In this document: positions 7,442 through 14,067 of the stretch, piece after piece
How the letters are laid out: each line of letters starts with the position of its first letter
Position numbering within the stretch: the first letter of the stretch is position 1
NCBI GenBank assembly: GCA_002393815.1
Contig: DGUB01000005.1
Span: 1-20,612, forward strand
Reading direction: 5' to 3'
Source of the DNA: Ruminococcus sp. UBA4321
GTDB taxonomy: Bacteria; Bacillota; Clostridia; Oscillospirales; Ruminococcaceae
DNA: 20,612 nt
Notes under the pieces: model-generated
Told to the model about the DNA's origin: nothing
Seen by the model: the letters and a program-made list of their open reading frames with translations, nothing else
The model's database searches: none
Translations under genes and position numbers: made by a program

Positions 7442-8947
7442 ATGAATATCAAAGATGCAAAAGAACAGATTAAAAATGCGGTCACTGCCTATCTCACAAA
7501 AGACGAACTCGGCAGATATATCATTCCGCCCCATAAGCAAAGACCTGTCTTTCTGATGGGACCTCCTGGAATCGGCAAGACTGCCATCATGGAACAGATT
7601 GCTTCTGAACTGGGAATCGGTCTGCTTTCCTATTCTATGACGCATCATACCAGACAGTCGGCACTCGGTCTGCCATTGATTAAACATACGACTTATCAGG
7701 GCAAGGAATACGACGTTTCCGAATATACCATGAGCGAAATTATCGCTTCCGTCTATGACATGATGGAAACTTCCGGCATTCAGAACGGCATTCTGTTTCT
7801 GGATGAAATCAACTGTGTTTCTGAAACGCTGACGCCTATCATGCTCCAGTTCCTGCAATATAAAGTTTTCGGCAAACATGAAGTTCCTGCCGGATGGATT
7901 GTTGTCACTGCCGGCAACCCTCCGGAATATAACCATTCTGTCCGGGAATTCGATATCGCTACATGGGACAGATTAAAACGTGTAGATGTTGACCCGGATT
8001 TCGAGGCATGGAAAGAATTTGCCTATGTCAGCGGTGTGCATAATGCTATCATGACATATCTGGAAATCAAGAAAGGCAATTTCTACAAAGTCGAAACGAC
8101 TGTTGACGGCAAGAGTTTTGTCACCGCCCGCGGCTGGGATGATTTAAGCCAGATGATTCAGCTTTACGAACAGCATAAAATTCCCGTAGATGAAAGATTA
8201 ATCAGCCAGTATCTCCAGAACAGACAGATTGCACAGGATTTCTCCGTCTACTATGACCTGTATCTGAAATATAAAAGCGATTATCAGATTCAGGAGATTC
8301 TTTCCGGCAGAGCCTCCGGCGAAATCAAGGCAAGAGCCAGACGCGCCAAATTTGATGAACGCTATGCCCTGTTAGGACTGCTGCTCAATGCCGTCATGGC
8401 AGAAATGAGAAAAGCGGTCGAAACAGAAGATATCCTCTCCGAACTGCTGAAACTGCTCAAAGAAAAGAAACCCTACATGACAACCAGAGAATCAGCCGCT
8501 GCAGCCCTGCATGAACTCTATCGCCGCGAAAGAGAAGCCTATGACAATGGTATCAGCGCAAAGAGTCTCTCCCGCGAAAAGCAGACACAGCTTATCCGTA
8601 TTATGCAGCTGCTCCAGAAAGAATCAGAACTAGTACAGAAATCTGCTTCGGAACAGCCGTTTGAAGTCATCAAGAGAGATTTCAACCGCCGTGTTGCCGG
8701 ATTTCAGCAGACTGCGCAGGACGTTTCCGCATCGACATCCAATATGTTCCGTTTCGGAGATGAAGTCTTCCCCGGCGGTCAGGAATTAACGATTCTGGTA
8801 ACAGAACTGACAGTCAATCCCTACAGCGCACGGTTTATCAGCGAATACCGCGTAGAAGAATATTTCATTCACGATAAAGAATTACTGTTCCATCAGAGAC
8901 AGATTGATATTCTCAGCGAAATCAAAAGTCTTGATATTGATGAATAA
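7442..8947 (+). CDS. MoxR-like AAA+ ATPase
   Basis: The 501-residue ATPase has Walker A GPPGIGKT (40-47), Walker B GILFLDE (116-122), a sensor-1 asparagine in VVTAGNPPEY (N159) and a likely arginine finger in ATWDRLKRVDV. This is the dynein-related/MoxR type of AAA+ domain. The long helical C-terminus (about 300-420) is rich in Lys, Glu and Gln. MoxR ATPases act with VWA-domain proteins to remodel or insert cofactors into protein targets, which matches the VWA protein two genes upstream. I use the ATG at 7442. AAGGAG lies about 12 nt upstream, slightly far, and a TTG at 7433 would be too close. A 33-nt gap separates it from the LRR gene, and no new promoter is evident there. Confidence 0.9.
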   Translation: MNIKDAKEQIKNAVTAYLTKDELGRYIIPPHKQRPVFLMGPPGIGKTAIMEQIASELGIGLLSYSMTHHTRQSALGLPLIKHTTYQGKEYDVSEYTMSEIIASVYDMMETSGIQNGILFLDEINCVSETLTPIMLQFLQYKVFGKHEVPAGWIVVTAGNPPEYNHSVREFDIATWDRLKRVDVDPDFEAWKEFAYVSGVHNAIMTYLEIKKGNFYKVETTVDGKSFVTARGWDDLSQMIQLYEQHKIPVDERLISQYLQNRQIAQDFSVYYDLYLKYKSDYQIQEILSGRASGEIKARARRAKFDERYALLGLLLNAVMAEMRKAVETEDILSELLKLLKEKKPYMTTRESAAAALHELYRREREAYDNGISAKSLSREKQTQLIRIMQLLQKESELVQKSASEQPFEVIKRDFNRRVAGFQQTAQDVSASTSNMFRFGDEVFPGGQELTILVTELTVNPYSARFISEYRVEEYFIHDKELLFHQRQIDILSEIKSLDIDE

Positions 8948-8950
8948 TTC

Positions 8951-8989
8951 CAGAACAGCGTTTCCGGGGATTCCGGGACGCTGTTTCTG
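8951..8989 (+). terminator. Hairpin after the AAA+ gene, probable terminator
   Basis: The arms CAGAACAGCGT and ACGCTGTTTCTG pair over 11 bp with a one-base bulge. The loop is GC-rich and only a weak T content (TCATAATA) follows. A run of ten T residues lies about 20 bp further on. It begins 3 nt after the stop codon. Confidence 0.55.
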
Positions 8990-9043
8990 TCATAATATAC
9001 AGAATTCAACATTTTTTTTTTACTTTCTTTTTGAAAAAAAAGC

Positions 9044-9072
9044 TTGACAAATACTTCCGGATGTGTTATAAT
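9044..9072 (+). promoter_or_regulatory. Strong sigma-A promoter of the tRNA-Leu/tRNA-Ser unit
   Basis: TTGACA (9044-9049) and TATAAT (9067-9072) are both perfect, 17 bp apart, with an extended -10 (TGT before TATAAT). A/T tracts just upstream could act as an UP element. This is the strongest promoter seen in the window, as expected for stable RNA. Confidence 0.92.
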
Positions 9073-9111
9073 AATAAGGCAGTCGGAAATAAGACTGTAA
9101 AGAGAAGATAT

Positions 9112-9195
9112 GCGAGTGTGCTGGAATTGGCAGACAGGCTAGCTTGAGGTGCTAGTGTTGGAAACGACGTGTGGGTTCAAGTCCCGTCACTCGCA
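9112..9195 (+). tRNA. tRNA-Leu (anticodon GAG)
   Basis: The acceptor stem GCGAGTG pairs with CACTCGC (9188-9194), with discriminator A9195. The anticodon stem CTAGC/GCTAG encloses loop TTGAGGT, giving anticodon GAG (9146-9148), which reads CUC/CUU leucine codons. A long variable arm and the GGTTCAAGTCC T-loop complete the class II fold. CCA is not encoded. Confidence 0.95.
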
Positions 9196-9228
9196 CTCAT
9201 CTTTTTTAATTTTATATTTTTGAAGCAT

Positions 9229-9317
9229 GGACAGATGGCTGAGCTGGTCTAAGGCGCACGACTGGAAATCGTGTAAGCACTAATACTGCTTCGAGGGTTC
9301 GAATCCCTCTCTGTCCG
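9229..9317 (+). tRNA. tRNA-Ser (anticodon GGA)
   Basis: The acceptor stem GGACAGA pairs with TCTGTCC (9310-9316), with discriminator G9317. The anticodon stem CACGA/TCGTG encloses loop CTGGAAA, giving anticodon GGA (9264-9266), which reads UCC/UCU serine codons. It has a long class II variable arm and the GGTTCGAATCC T-loop. It lies 33 nt after tRNA-Leu, with no separate promoter, so both are probably cut from one transcript. CCA is not encoded. Confidence 0.95.
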
Positions 9318-9320
9318 CTG

Positions 9321-9360
9321 AAAAACCGTTTCTGAGAAATCAGAAACGGTTTTTCTTTTT
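9321..9360 (+). terminator. Intrinsic terminator after tRNA-Ser (bidirectional)
   Basis: A perfect 15-bp stem (9321-9335 with 9340-9354) is closed by a GAAA tetraloop. The A5 and T5 tracts at its two ends make it usable from both strands. It would stop the tRNA transcript rightward and also the minus-strand small-gene transcript ending at 9377. Confidence 0.92.
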
Positions 9361-9376
9361 CTGAAATAAAAAATGA

Positions 9377-9619
9377 TTAAGTTGTTTCAGAAAGCATCTG
9401 TTCCACAGAAGCAATTTCTTCACCGGTCTGGTTTATCCATGCGCCGGAGCTGTTGAGGCTGTAGAAATCTCCTGTAGAAATCACATGTGCGACACTGCCC
9501 ATTTCCCAGTTATTCTGAGCAGCGGGCAGGTCGGAAGGGGTATCGCAGTCCAGTTCCACAATGAAAATGCAGACACTGTTTTCAAATCTGACAAATCTGG
9601 AATCTCTGATATGATACAT
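9377..9619 (-). CDS. Small conserved hypothetical protein, phage-like
   Basis: This 80-residue protein reads MYHIRDSRFVRFENSVCIFI at its start, then GSVAHVISTGDFYSLNSSGA and a short acidic tail. I cannot assign a function. The short beta-rich pattern with ISTGDFYSLNSSGAW recalls small proteins in structural gene clusters of Firmicutes phages; this is from memory and uncertain. The ATG at 9617-9619 follows GGAGG with good spacing, so the longer open frame running to 9871 is not needed. No promoter is seen just upstream, so it is probably co-transcribed with the Lar-like gene. Confidence 0.65.
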   Translation of the reverse strand: MYHIRDSRFVRFENSVCIFIVELDCDTPSDLPAAQNNWEMGSVAHVISTGDFYSLNSSGAWINQTGEEIASVEQMLSETT

Positions 9620-9728
9620 AAAAATAGTCCTCCGTTTAGAATTGATAATTTTAAGAGTCGGGAAATCACCGTACTTTCTGTGTATTCTAACTCTGTTCCG
9701 GAGGATTTTCCACGGCAGAAGCAGGAGA

Positions 9729-9929
9729 TTATTTTTTTGTTCCGGCAGAAGTTCCGGGGGCAGGGGTTCTTTTGTTCCAGGTTTCAACAGCATCCAGTTT
9801 ATTGAGAAAATGTCTTGTTCCGCAGCCGCAGACGGAACACTGAACGATTTTAGTCTGTTCCCAGGATTCACCGAGATAGGCTTCGCCTCCGCAGAAGGGA
9901 CAGTTTTTGAGTTTGATTTCTGAATTCAT
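9729..9929 (-). CDS. Lar-like (restriction alleviation) zinc-finger protein
   Basis: The 66-residue protein has the Lar-family pattern: CPFCGG at residues 10-15, a second Cys pair in VQCSVCGCGTR (C31, C34), then the ending DAVETWNKR. The four cysteines should bind one zinc. Lar of Rac prophage lessens type I restriction, but most relatives are uncharacterised small proteins carried by phages and mobile elements. I take the ATG at 9927-9929 because AAAAGGAG lies just upstream; the open frame extends 21 codons further but starts without such a site. It is probably first in a two-gene minus-strand unit from the promoter at 9964-9992. Confidence 0.75.
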   Translation of the reverse strand: MNSEIKLKNCPFCGGEAYLGESWEQTKIVQCSVCGCGTRHFLNKLDAVETWNKRTPAPGTSAGTKK

Positions 9930-9963
9930 AAAAAATCTCCTTTTTATTATATTTACTGATAAA

Positions 9964-9992
9964 ATTATACCTGATTCCGGAAGAAAAGTCAA
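9964..9992 (-). promoter_or_regulatory. Sigma-A promoter of the Lar-like gene
   Basis: On the minus strand, TTGACT (9987-9992) and TATAAT (9964-9969) are 17 bp apart. The predicted start is near 9957, about 28 nt before the ATG. Confidence 0.82.
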
Positions 9993-10111
9993 GAGACAGA
10001 AAAATTTTTTGAAAAAAATATGTCACAAAAATACTGTTCCGGGAAATGTAATTGATGAAAGCAAAAATAATGCATTATTTTACAGGCTTATCAAGGGAGG
10101 GAACACAGTAT

Positions 10112-10669
10112 ATGACAGAACAGGAACTGCGTTCACTGCTGAAACAATCGAAAAAAGACGGTCACAGAGCCATATTCAGTCAGTACAGCAACTATGTGTA
10201 TGCTGTCGTATACAGCAAGCTCCGGAACTGCGCCAGCCGGGAAGATATTGAAGATACGGTCAGCGATATTTTCGCTGAAATCTTTCAGCATCTGGATTCC
10301 GGCAGAGAGGGAAGCCTACAGGGCTATATCGGCACAGTCGCGAAACGGACTGCCGTAAAAGCTTACTATCGTCTGACCGAAAAATCCGGCAGAATTTTCT
10401 CCCTTGACAGGGAAGACGCACCGGAACTGCCTTCTTCTGAAAATATCGAACAGGAGTATGAAAACAAGCTTGTCAGCCGGAAACTTCTGGAAAAGATTAC
10501 CGAACTCGGCGAACCAGATTCTACGATTGTGATGCAGAAATATTTCTGCCGGCGGTCATCCGGGCAGATTGCCGGGATGCTGTCTCTCAGCCCTTCCGCC
10601 GTCCGGAAACGCTGTGAACGCGCCGTGAAACGCCTGAAAAAAATGCTTTCCGAGGAGGATTTGTTATGA
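10112..10669 (+). CDS. ECF-type RNA polymerase sigma factor
   Basis: The 185-residue protein has the two-domain layout of sigma-70 family ECF factors. Region 2 (about 20-85) includes FSQYSNYVYAVVYSKLRN and DIEDTVSDIFAEIFQHLD. Region 4 (about 130-180) includes the helix-turn-helix RRSSGQIAGMLSLSPSAV followed by RKRCERAVKRLK. It would direct RNA polymerase to a small regulon in response to an envelope signal. GGGAGG precedes the ATG at 10112 by about 11 nt; an upstream in-frame ATG at 10052 lacks a ribosome site. The ATGA overlap with the next gene couples it to its probable anti-sigma factor. Such pairs often regulate their own promoter, but no recognisable ECF promoter could be set with confidence upstream. 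Confidence 0.9.
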   Translation: MTEQELRSLLKQSKKDGHRAIFSQYSNYVYAVVYSKLRNCASREDIEDTVSDIFAEIFQHLDSGREGSLQGYIGTVAKRTAVKAYYRLTEKSGRIFSLDREDAPELPSSENIEQEYENKLVSRKLLEKITELGEPDSTIVMQKYFCRRSSGQIAGMLSLSPSAVRKRCERAVKRLKKMLSEEDLL

Positions 10670-11910
10670 AACAGAAGCAGAATTTAGAAGATTTATTTGC
10701 TGTACTGGATAACGCTGATGAAGAGACTGTCCGGTATATGGCAGAGCATTTTCTCTTTGCAGACAAACCGGAAACAGAGGAGGTATTCGCCATGAGTGAA
10801 AAGAAATATCAAGCCGGAAAGGATTTTATAAACCCGGCAGAGGAAGAAACCTATGAAGTGCAGATTACCAGAAGCACGGGCTTGTATAAATCTGTTATCG
10901 CGGCAGTCGCTTGTCTGGCTGTGACAGTGGGAGCAGTCGGCGCGGTTGCCAATATGAAGCGCGTTCAGCCGGAACCTGAACTTTCCGCCGCTGAAGCAGT
11001 CGAAACAGAAGCCGTGACAGAAATTCAGACCGAAGCACAGAGTTCTGAAACAACCCGGAAATCCGCAGAGACAACTGCCGTACCGAAAAAAGAAAACGTC
11101 ATGACTTCCGTACCGGAAACGCTTCCGGCAGTCGCTGAAACTGTTATCACTTCCGTACCGGAAACAATTCCGGAAATCGTGACAACAACGGTACAGACAG
11201 TAACAGAAACCATCCTGACAGAAACCGTTCCGGAAGTGATTCAGGAAGAAGTTTCCGTTCCCGAACCGGAAACACAGTATATTCCGGAAATCATTGAAAC
11301 CCAGTCTTTACCCGAAACAGAAGCACCGGAAGAAAATAATCCATCCGGATTTATTCTTGAACCTGTAGAAGATGAAAACGGTTCTTCCTATATGAAACTG
11401 ACTGCTGTCCGGGACAATCATGCACCGACAAATATTGATGTCAGATATGCTGTCACATGGCTTCCTGACGGATACGGCGCATATCAGACAGTTTTGAAAG
11501 ATGTTGATGAATATTATGAAAATCAGCAGAATTATTATGCTGAACTTGCCGAAGCCGGAAAATGCAGCGCATGGGAAACATGGTACTGCAATGAACAGGA
11601 CAAACTTACCCTGATGCAGTTCTGCCGGAATTCGTTCCAGTATACATTTGCGCCCGGCTATACTGATGAATATAACGAAATCCTTGCGGAAGATTTCGGC
11701 TTTACTCTCGAAATGATAAAAGAAGCCACGCAGATGAAAGAAATCACCGTCAACGGTCAGCCCGGCATTTATCAATGGCAGAATCAGGGAAGCAATACTG
11801 ACTGTGAAATGTTCTGGATTTGTGACGGCTATGTCATGGGCATAGAAGCGTTTGATGTATCAGTCGAAGATGTACTCAGAATTGCGGAATCCGTTCAGCC
11901 TGTCCAGTAA
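10666..11910 (+). CDS. Membrane anti-sigma/sensor protein with Thr/Pro/Glu-rich stalk and DUF4367-like domain
   Basis: This 414-residue protein has a short cytoplasmic N-terminus (about 1-73) expected to hold the sigma factor. One membrane helix follows (about 75-95, SVIAAVACLAVTVGAVGAVA). Next is a low-complexity Val/Pro/Glu/Thr stalk (about 100-225) with repeated SVPET units. The extracytoplasmic C-terminal domain (about 225-414) contains VTWLPDGYGAY and VNGQPGIYQWQN, and ends EDVLRIAESVQPVQ, resembling DUF4367. This is the usual build of Clostridia ECF anti-sigma sensors, in which an outside domain reports an envelope or surface state. I see no classical zinc HxxxCxxC motif at the N-terminus. 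The gene overlaps the sigma gene by 4 nt. The anti-sigma role rests on context and topology. Confidence 0.82.
   Translation: MKQKQNLEDLFAVLDNADEETVRYMAEHFLFADKPETEEVFAMSEKKYQAGKDFINPAEEETYEVQITRSTGLYKSVIAAVACLAVTVGAVGAVANMKRVQPEPELSAAEAVETEAVTEIQTEAQSSETTRKSAETTAVPKKENVMTSVPETLPAVAETVITSVPETIPEIVTTTVQTVTETILTETVPEVIQEEVSVPEPETQYIPEIIETQSLPETEAPEENNPSGFILEPVEDENGSSYMKLTAVRDNHAPTNIDVRYAVTWLPDGYGAYQTVLKDVDEYYENQQNYYAELAEAGKCSAWETWYCNEQDKLTLMQFCRNSFQYTFAPGYTDEYNEILAEDFGFTLEMIKEATQMKEITVNGQPGIYQWQNQGSNTDCEMFWICDGYVMGIEAFDVSVEDVLRIAESVQPVQ
11104..11165 (+). repeat. 17-bp direct repeat in the anti-sigma stalk
   Basis: ACTTCCGTACCGGAAAC occurs at 11104-11120 and again at 11149-11165, 45 bp (15 codons) apart and in frame. 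Both copies encode TSVPET. It points to growth of the stalk by internal duplication. Confidence 0.85.
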
Positions 11911-11955
11911 CAGAAATCAAGAAATTACCAGAAACTTCCTAACTAATACGAAAAG

Positions 11956-11985
11956 CACCGTCGGAACGCTCCGGCGGTGTTTTTT
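11956..11985 (+). terminator. Intrinsic terminator of the sigma/anti-sigma operon
   Basis: CACCGTCGGA and TCCGGCGGTG form a 10-bp stem with one G-U pair and a 4-nt loop ACGC, followed by six T residues. A short CTTTTC on the other side makes it a weak terminator for the convergent permease gene as well. Confidence 0.9.
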
Positions 11986-11989
11986 GATA

Positions 11990-12664
11990 TCAGAGTTCTT
12001 TGCGTTCTGTCCAGCGGAAACTCATGCAGAACATCCAGACAGTTGCTGCCACGAACAGAAACAGAAAAGCAATCAGAATCCACTGCATTCCGGGGAAACT
12101 GTTTGCAGCTGTCAGAGAAGAAGCCGGAACTGAAACCGTTCCGACAATTACAACAGCTACCATAGCAATCAGCAGAATGCTCCTTGCTTTGGCAATGCCG
12201 AATTTCATATTCAGGGCAATCACCCAGATGCTCATCACCATCGAAACGAGAAATTCTCCGCCGGAAAAGAGTAACATCCAGCTGATATCCTGTACAGTCG
12301 GCACATATTTGTGGAACAGTGCATACATCAGGAGAAAGACAATTCCGACCAGTATTCCGGCAGTTGTATTGAACAGGGAAAAGAGATATTTTTCCTGCAA
12401 GTAAGATTTTCTGGTGACTGGAGTTGTAAAAGCATATTTCATGAAGCCGGATTTTTCCTCATAAGTAAAGAGCGTCATCATCATGGACATAGCGAAAATC
12501 GCGAACGGTGACATCAGATAGGCGACTTCGGAAAGTTCCGTAAGTTCAGAAGATATATTTATCAGACATGCAAGCACCATCAGCGCAAGCATGACTTTTC
12601 CGTAAGTGAAATACTGGTCTTTCAGTGTATAGAAGTCATTCAGTAACAAGCCTTTGCGTTTCAT
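11990..12664 (-). CDS. ABC-2 type transporter permease
   Basis: The 224-residue protein has about six hydrophobic helices and no soluble domain. These include VMLALMVLACLINISS, LMSPFAIFAMSMMMTLFTY, GILVGIVFLLMYALF and ILLIAMVAVVIVGTVSV. The motif FTYEEKSGFMKYAFTTPVTR, at the first cytoplasmic loop, is typical of ABC-2 permeases next to GntR/YtrA regulators. It would form the membrane channel for the adjacent ATPase, exporting an unknown substrate, perhaps a peptide or cell-wall-active agent. AAGGGGGAG precedes the ATG, and the gene overlaps the ATPase stop by 4 nt (ATGA). Confidence 0.88.
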   Translation of the reverse strand: MKRKGLLLNDFYTLKDQYFTYGKVMLALMVLACLINISSELTELSEVAYLMSPFAIFAMSMMMTLFTYEEKSGFMKYAFTTPVTRKSYLQEKYLFSLFNTTAGILVGIVFLLMYALFHKYVPTVQDISWMLLFSGGEFLVSMVMSIWVIALNMKFGIAKARSILLIAMVAVVIVGTVSVPASSLTAANSFPGMQWILIAFLFLFVAATVWMFCMSFRWTERKEL

Positions 12665-13518
12665 ACTCTCTCCCCCTTGACATAAAGAAGCATAATTTCA
12701 TCAATTTTGGCATGGTCGAACGGACAGTCCGGATAGTTGTGTTCAATCGTTTTTCCGTCCGGAAGAAGCACTTCATACTGATAATCCATTTTTCTCCAGA
12801 CTGCGCCGTTTTCGGATTTGAGTTTCTGGAAGTCCGCTTCTCCGCATTTTGCGATGCGGTAATCGTATAATAATTCGTCTTTGGACTTTGTGAATAGTAA
12901 TTTCCCCTCATGCAGGAACGTGATATAATCAGCAATCTTTTCCAAATCGCTGGTGATATGCGAAGAAATCAGAATGCTGTGAGTTTCGTCCTGAATGAAA
13001 TCCAGAAAGATATCAAGAAGTTCATCACGGGCGATAGGGTCAAGTCCGGCGGTCGGCTCGTCGAGGATTAATAATTTCGCCTGATGGGACAGAGCAACGG
13101 CAATGTTTAATTTCATCTTCATGCCTTTGGAGAAATCCTTAATCTTGGATTTTTCCGGAAGCTTGAAATCTTTCAGATATTTTTGATATAAATTTTCGTC
13201 CCAGTTCTGATAGGTCAGTGCGCTGATACTGCCGATTTGCAGGGGAGTCAGCACTTCATGAAAATGAATCGAGTCGAATACAACGCCGATTTGTTCTTTC
13301 AGTTCGGTCTGACTGCTGTCGAGTGGTTTTCCGTAGAACAATACCTCACCGGAATCTTTCTGAATCAGGTCGAGAATCGCTTTGATTAACGTGCTTTTAC
13401 CCGCACCGTTTTCGCCGATTAAGCCCATAATACAGCCCTGCGGAAGTTCCAGACTGACATGTTCAAGCTGAAATCTGTCATAATTTTTAGAAACATTTCT
13501 GATTTCGAGTGCATTCAT
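12661..13518 (-). CDS. ABC transporter ATP-binding protein (YtrB-like)
   Basis: This 285-residue ATPase has Walker A GLIGENGAGKSTL, the signature FSKGMKMKLNIAVAL (C-loop variant FSKGM, common in ABC-2 drug/peptide exporters), Walker B LLILDEPTAGLDP and the switch histidine in ILISSHI. A C-terminal extension of about 80 residues follows the core domain. It powers the downstream ABC-2 permease. The start ATG follows GGAGG inside the end of the GntR gene, with a 2-nt gap between genes. Regulator, ATPase and permease form the standard YtrA-type operon. Confidence 0.93.
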   Translation of the reverse strand: MNALEIRNVSKNYDRFQLEHVSLELPQGCIMGLIGENGAGKSTLIKAILDLIQKDSGEVLFYGKPLDSSQTELKEQIGVVFDSIHFHEVLTPLQIGSISALTYQNWDENLYQKYLKDFKLPEKSKIKDFSKGMKMKLNIAVALSHQAKLLILDEPTAGLDPIARDELLDIFLDFIQDETHSILISSHITSDLEKIADYITFLHEGKLLFTKSKDELLYDYRIAKCGEADFQKLKSENGAVWRKMDYQYEVLLPDGKTIEHNYPDCPFDHAKIDEIMLLYVKGERV

Positions 13519-13520
13519 GA

Positions 13521-13898
13521 TTATTCGTCCTCCTCATAGAACATAGTAAGCAGTTCGACCAGTTTGGAAAGCGGAATTCCGCTGGTTCTGGCGATTTCGG
13601 CAGCTTTCAGAAGGTGTTCTTCTGCCTGACGCTGACGTTCTTCCTGATAGAACTGTTTGCCTCCGGCGGAAATGAAACTGCCTCTGCCGACAGTGGTTTC
13701 GACAAAGCCGTCGCGCTGAAGGTCTTCATAAGCCCTCTGAACCGTGATAACGCTGATATGCAGAGATTTTGCGAGACTTCTCATAGAGGGGATAGGGTCG
13801 CCCTGTTTGAGCTGTCCTGACATGACCATCGCTTTTATCTGAGAGGTTATCTGTTCATAGATGGGCTGATTCGTATTGGAACTGATGATAATTTCCAA
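13521..13898 (-). CDS. GntR-family transcriptional regulator, YtrA subfamily
   Basis: The 125-residue protein has an N-terminal winged helix typical of GntR: QPIYEQITSQIKAMVMSGQL, then GDPIPSMRSLAKSLHISVIT and VQRAYEDLQRDGFVETTVGRG. The short C-terminal tail of about 50 residues marks the YtrA subfamily, which controls adjacent ABC transporters and itself. The start is TTG at 13896-13898: GAGGTGA lies 4 nt upstream, and the family's conserved beginning follows at once. The nearby ATG five bases before is out of frame. It is the first gene of the operon, whose promoter contains repeated AAGT-centred sites. Confidence 0.92.
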   Translation of the reverse strand: MEIIISSNTNQPIYEQITSQIKAMVMSGQLKQGDPIPSMRSLAKSLHISVITVQRAYEDLQRDGFVETTVGRGSFISAGGKQFYQEERQRQAEEHLLKAAEIARTSGIPLSKLVELLTMFYEEDE

Positions 13899-13926
13899 GT
13901 CATCACCTCATTTTGAAATTGTCTTT

Positions 13927-13973
13927 AAGTGTGCTTGCTGGATAAGTACATTATAGCACAATCAAGTACACTT
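13927..13973. promoter_or_regulatory. Probable YtrA/GntR operator repeats
   Basis: The palindrome AAGTACACTT (13964-13973) lies in the promoter spacer and touches the -35 box. A one-mismatch copy, AAGTGTGCTT, lies at 13927-13936, just after the predicted transcription start. A weaker copy, AAGTACATTA, lies at 13944-13953 over the -10. The outer two form an inverted repeat. Binding here would block polymerase, as expected for autoregulation by the GntR protein. Confidence 0.65.
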
Positions 13974-13978
13974 GTCAA
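13950..13978 (-). promoter_or_regulatory. Sigma-A promoter of the GntR-ABC operon
   Basis: On the minus strand, TTGACA (13973-13978) and TATAAT (13950-13955) are both perfect, 17 bp apart, with an extended -10 (TGC before TATAAT). The predicted start is near 13943, 45 nt before the TTG start codon. Confidence 0.9.
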
Positions 13979-14015
13979 GAGGTTTTTGAAAAAATTTTCT
14001 GAAATTTATGAAAAT

Positions 14016-14044
14016 TTGACAAGCAGGAAAAAATAGTATATAAT
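14016..14044 (+). promoter_or_regulatory. Sigma-A promoter of the LRR-patatin unit
   Basis: TTGACA (14016-14021) and TATAAT (14039-14044) are both perfect and 17 bp apart. The predicted start near 14051 gives a leader of only about 17 nt, holding the AAGGCGGTG ribosome site. Confidence 0.9.
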
Positions 14045-14067
14045 AAGATAGAAAAGGCGGTGACAGC

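Noticed and set aside
9377..9871. A 164-residue reading of the minus-strand gene ending at 9377
   Set aside because: The extra N-terminus overlaps the Lar-like gene in another frame and has no ribosome site, while the ATG at 9619 has GGAGG just upstream and begins the coherent protein.
9318..10100. An attachment-site duplicate of the tRNA-Ser 3' end
   Set aside because: I looked for a repeat of the T-loop/acceptor end downstream and saw none, so phage integration at this tRNA remains only a suggestion.
11308..11775. 155-codon minus-strand open frame
   Set aside because: It mirrors the anti-sigma outer domain and shows no start signal or family likeness.
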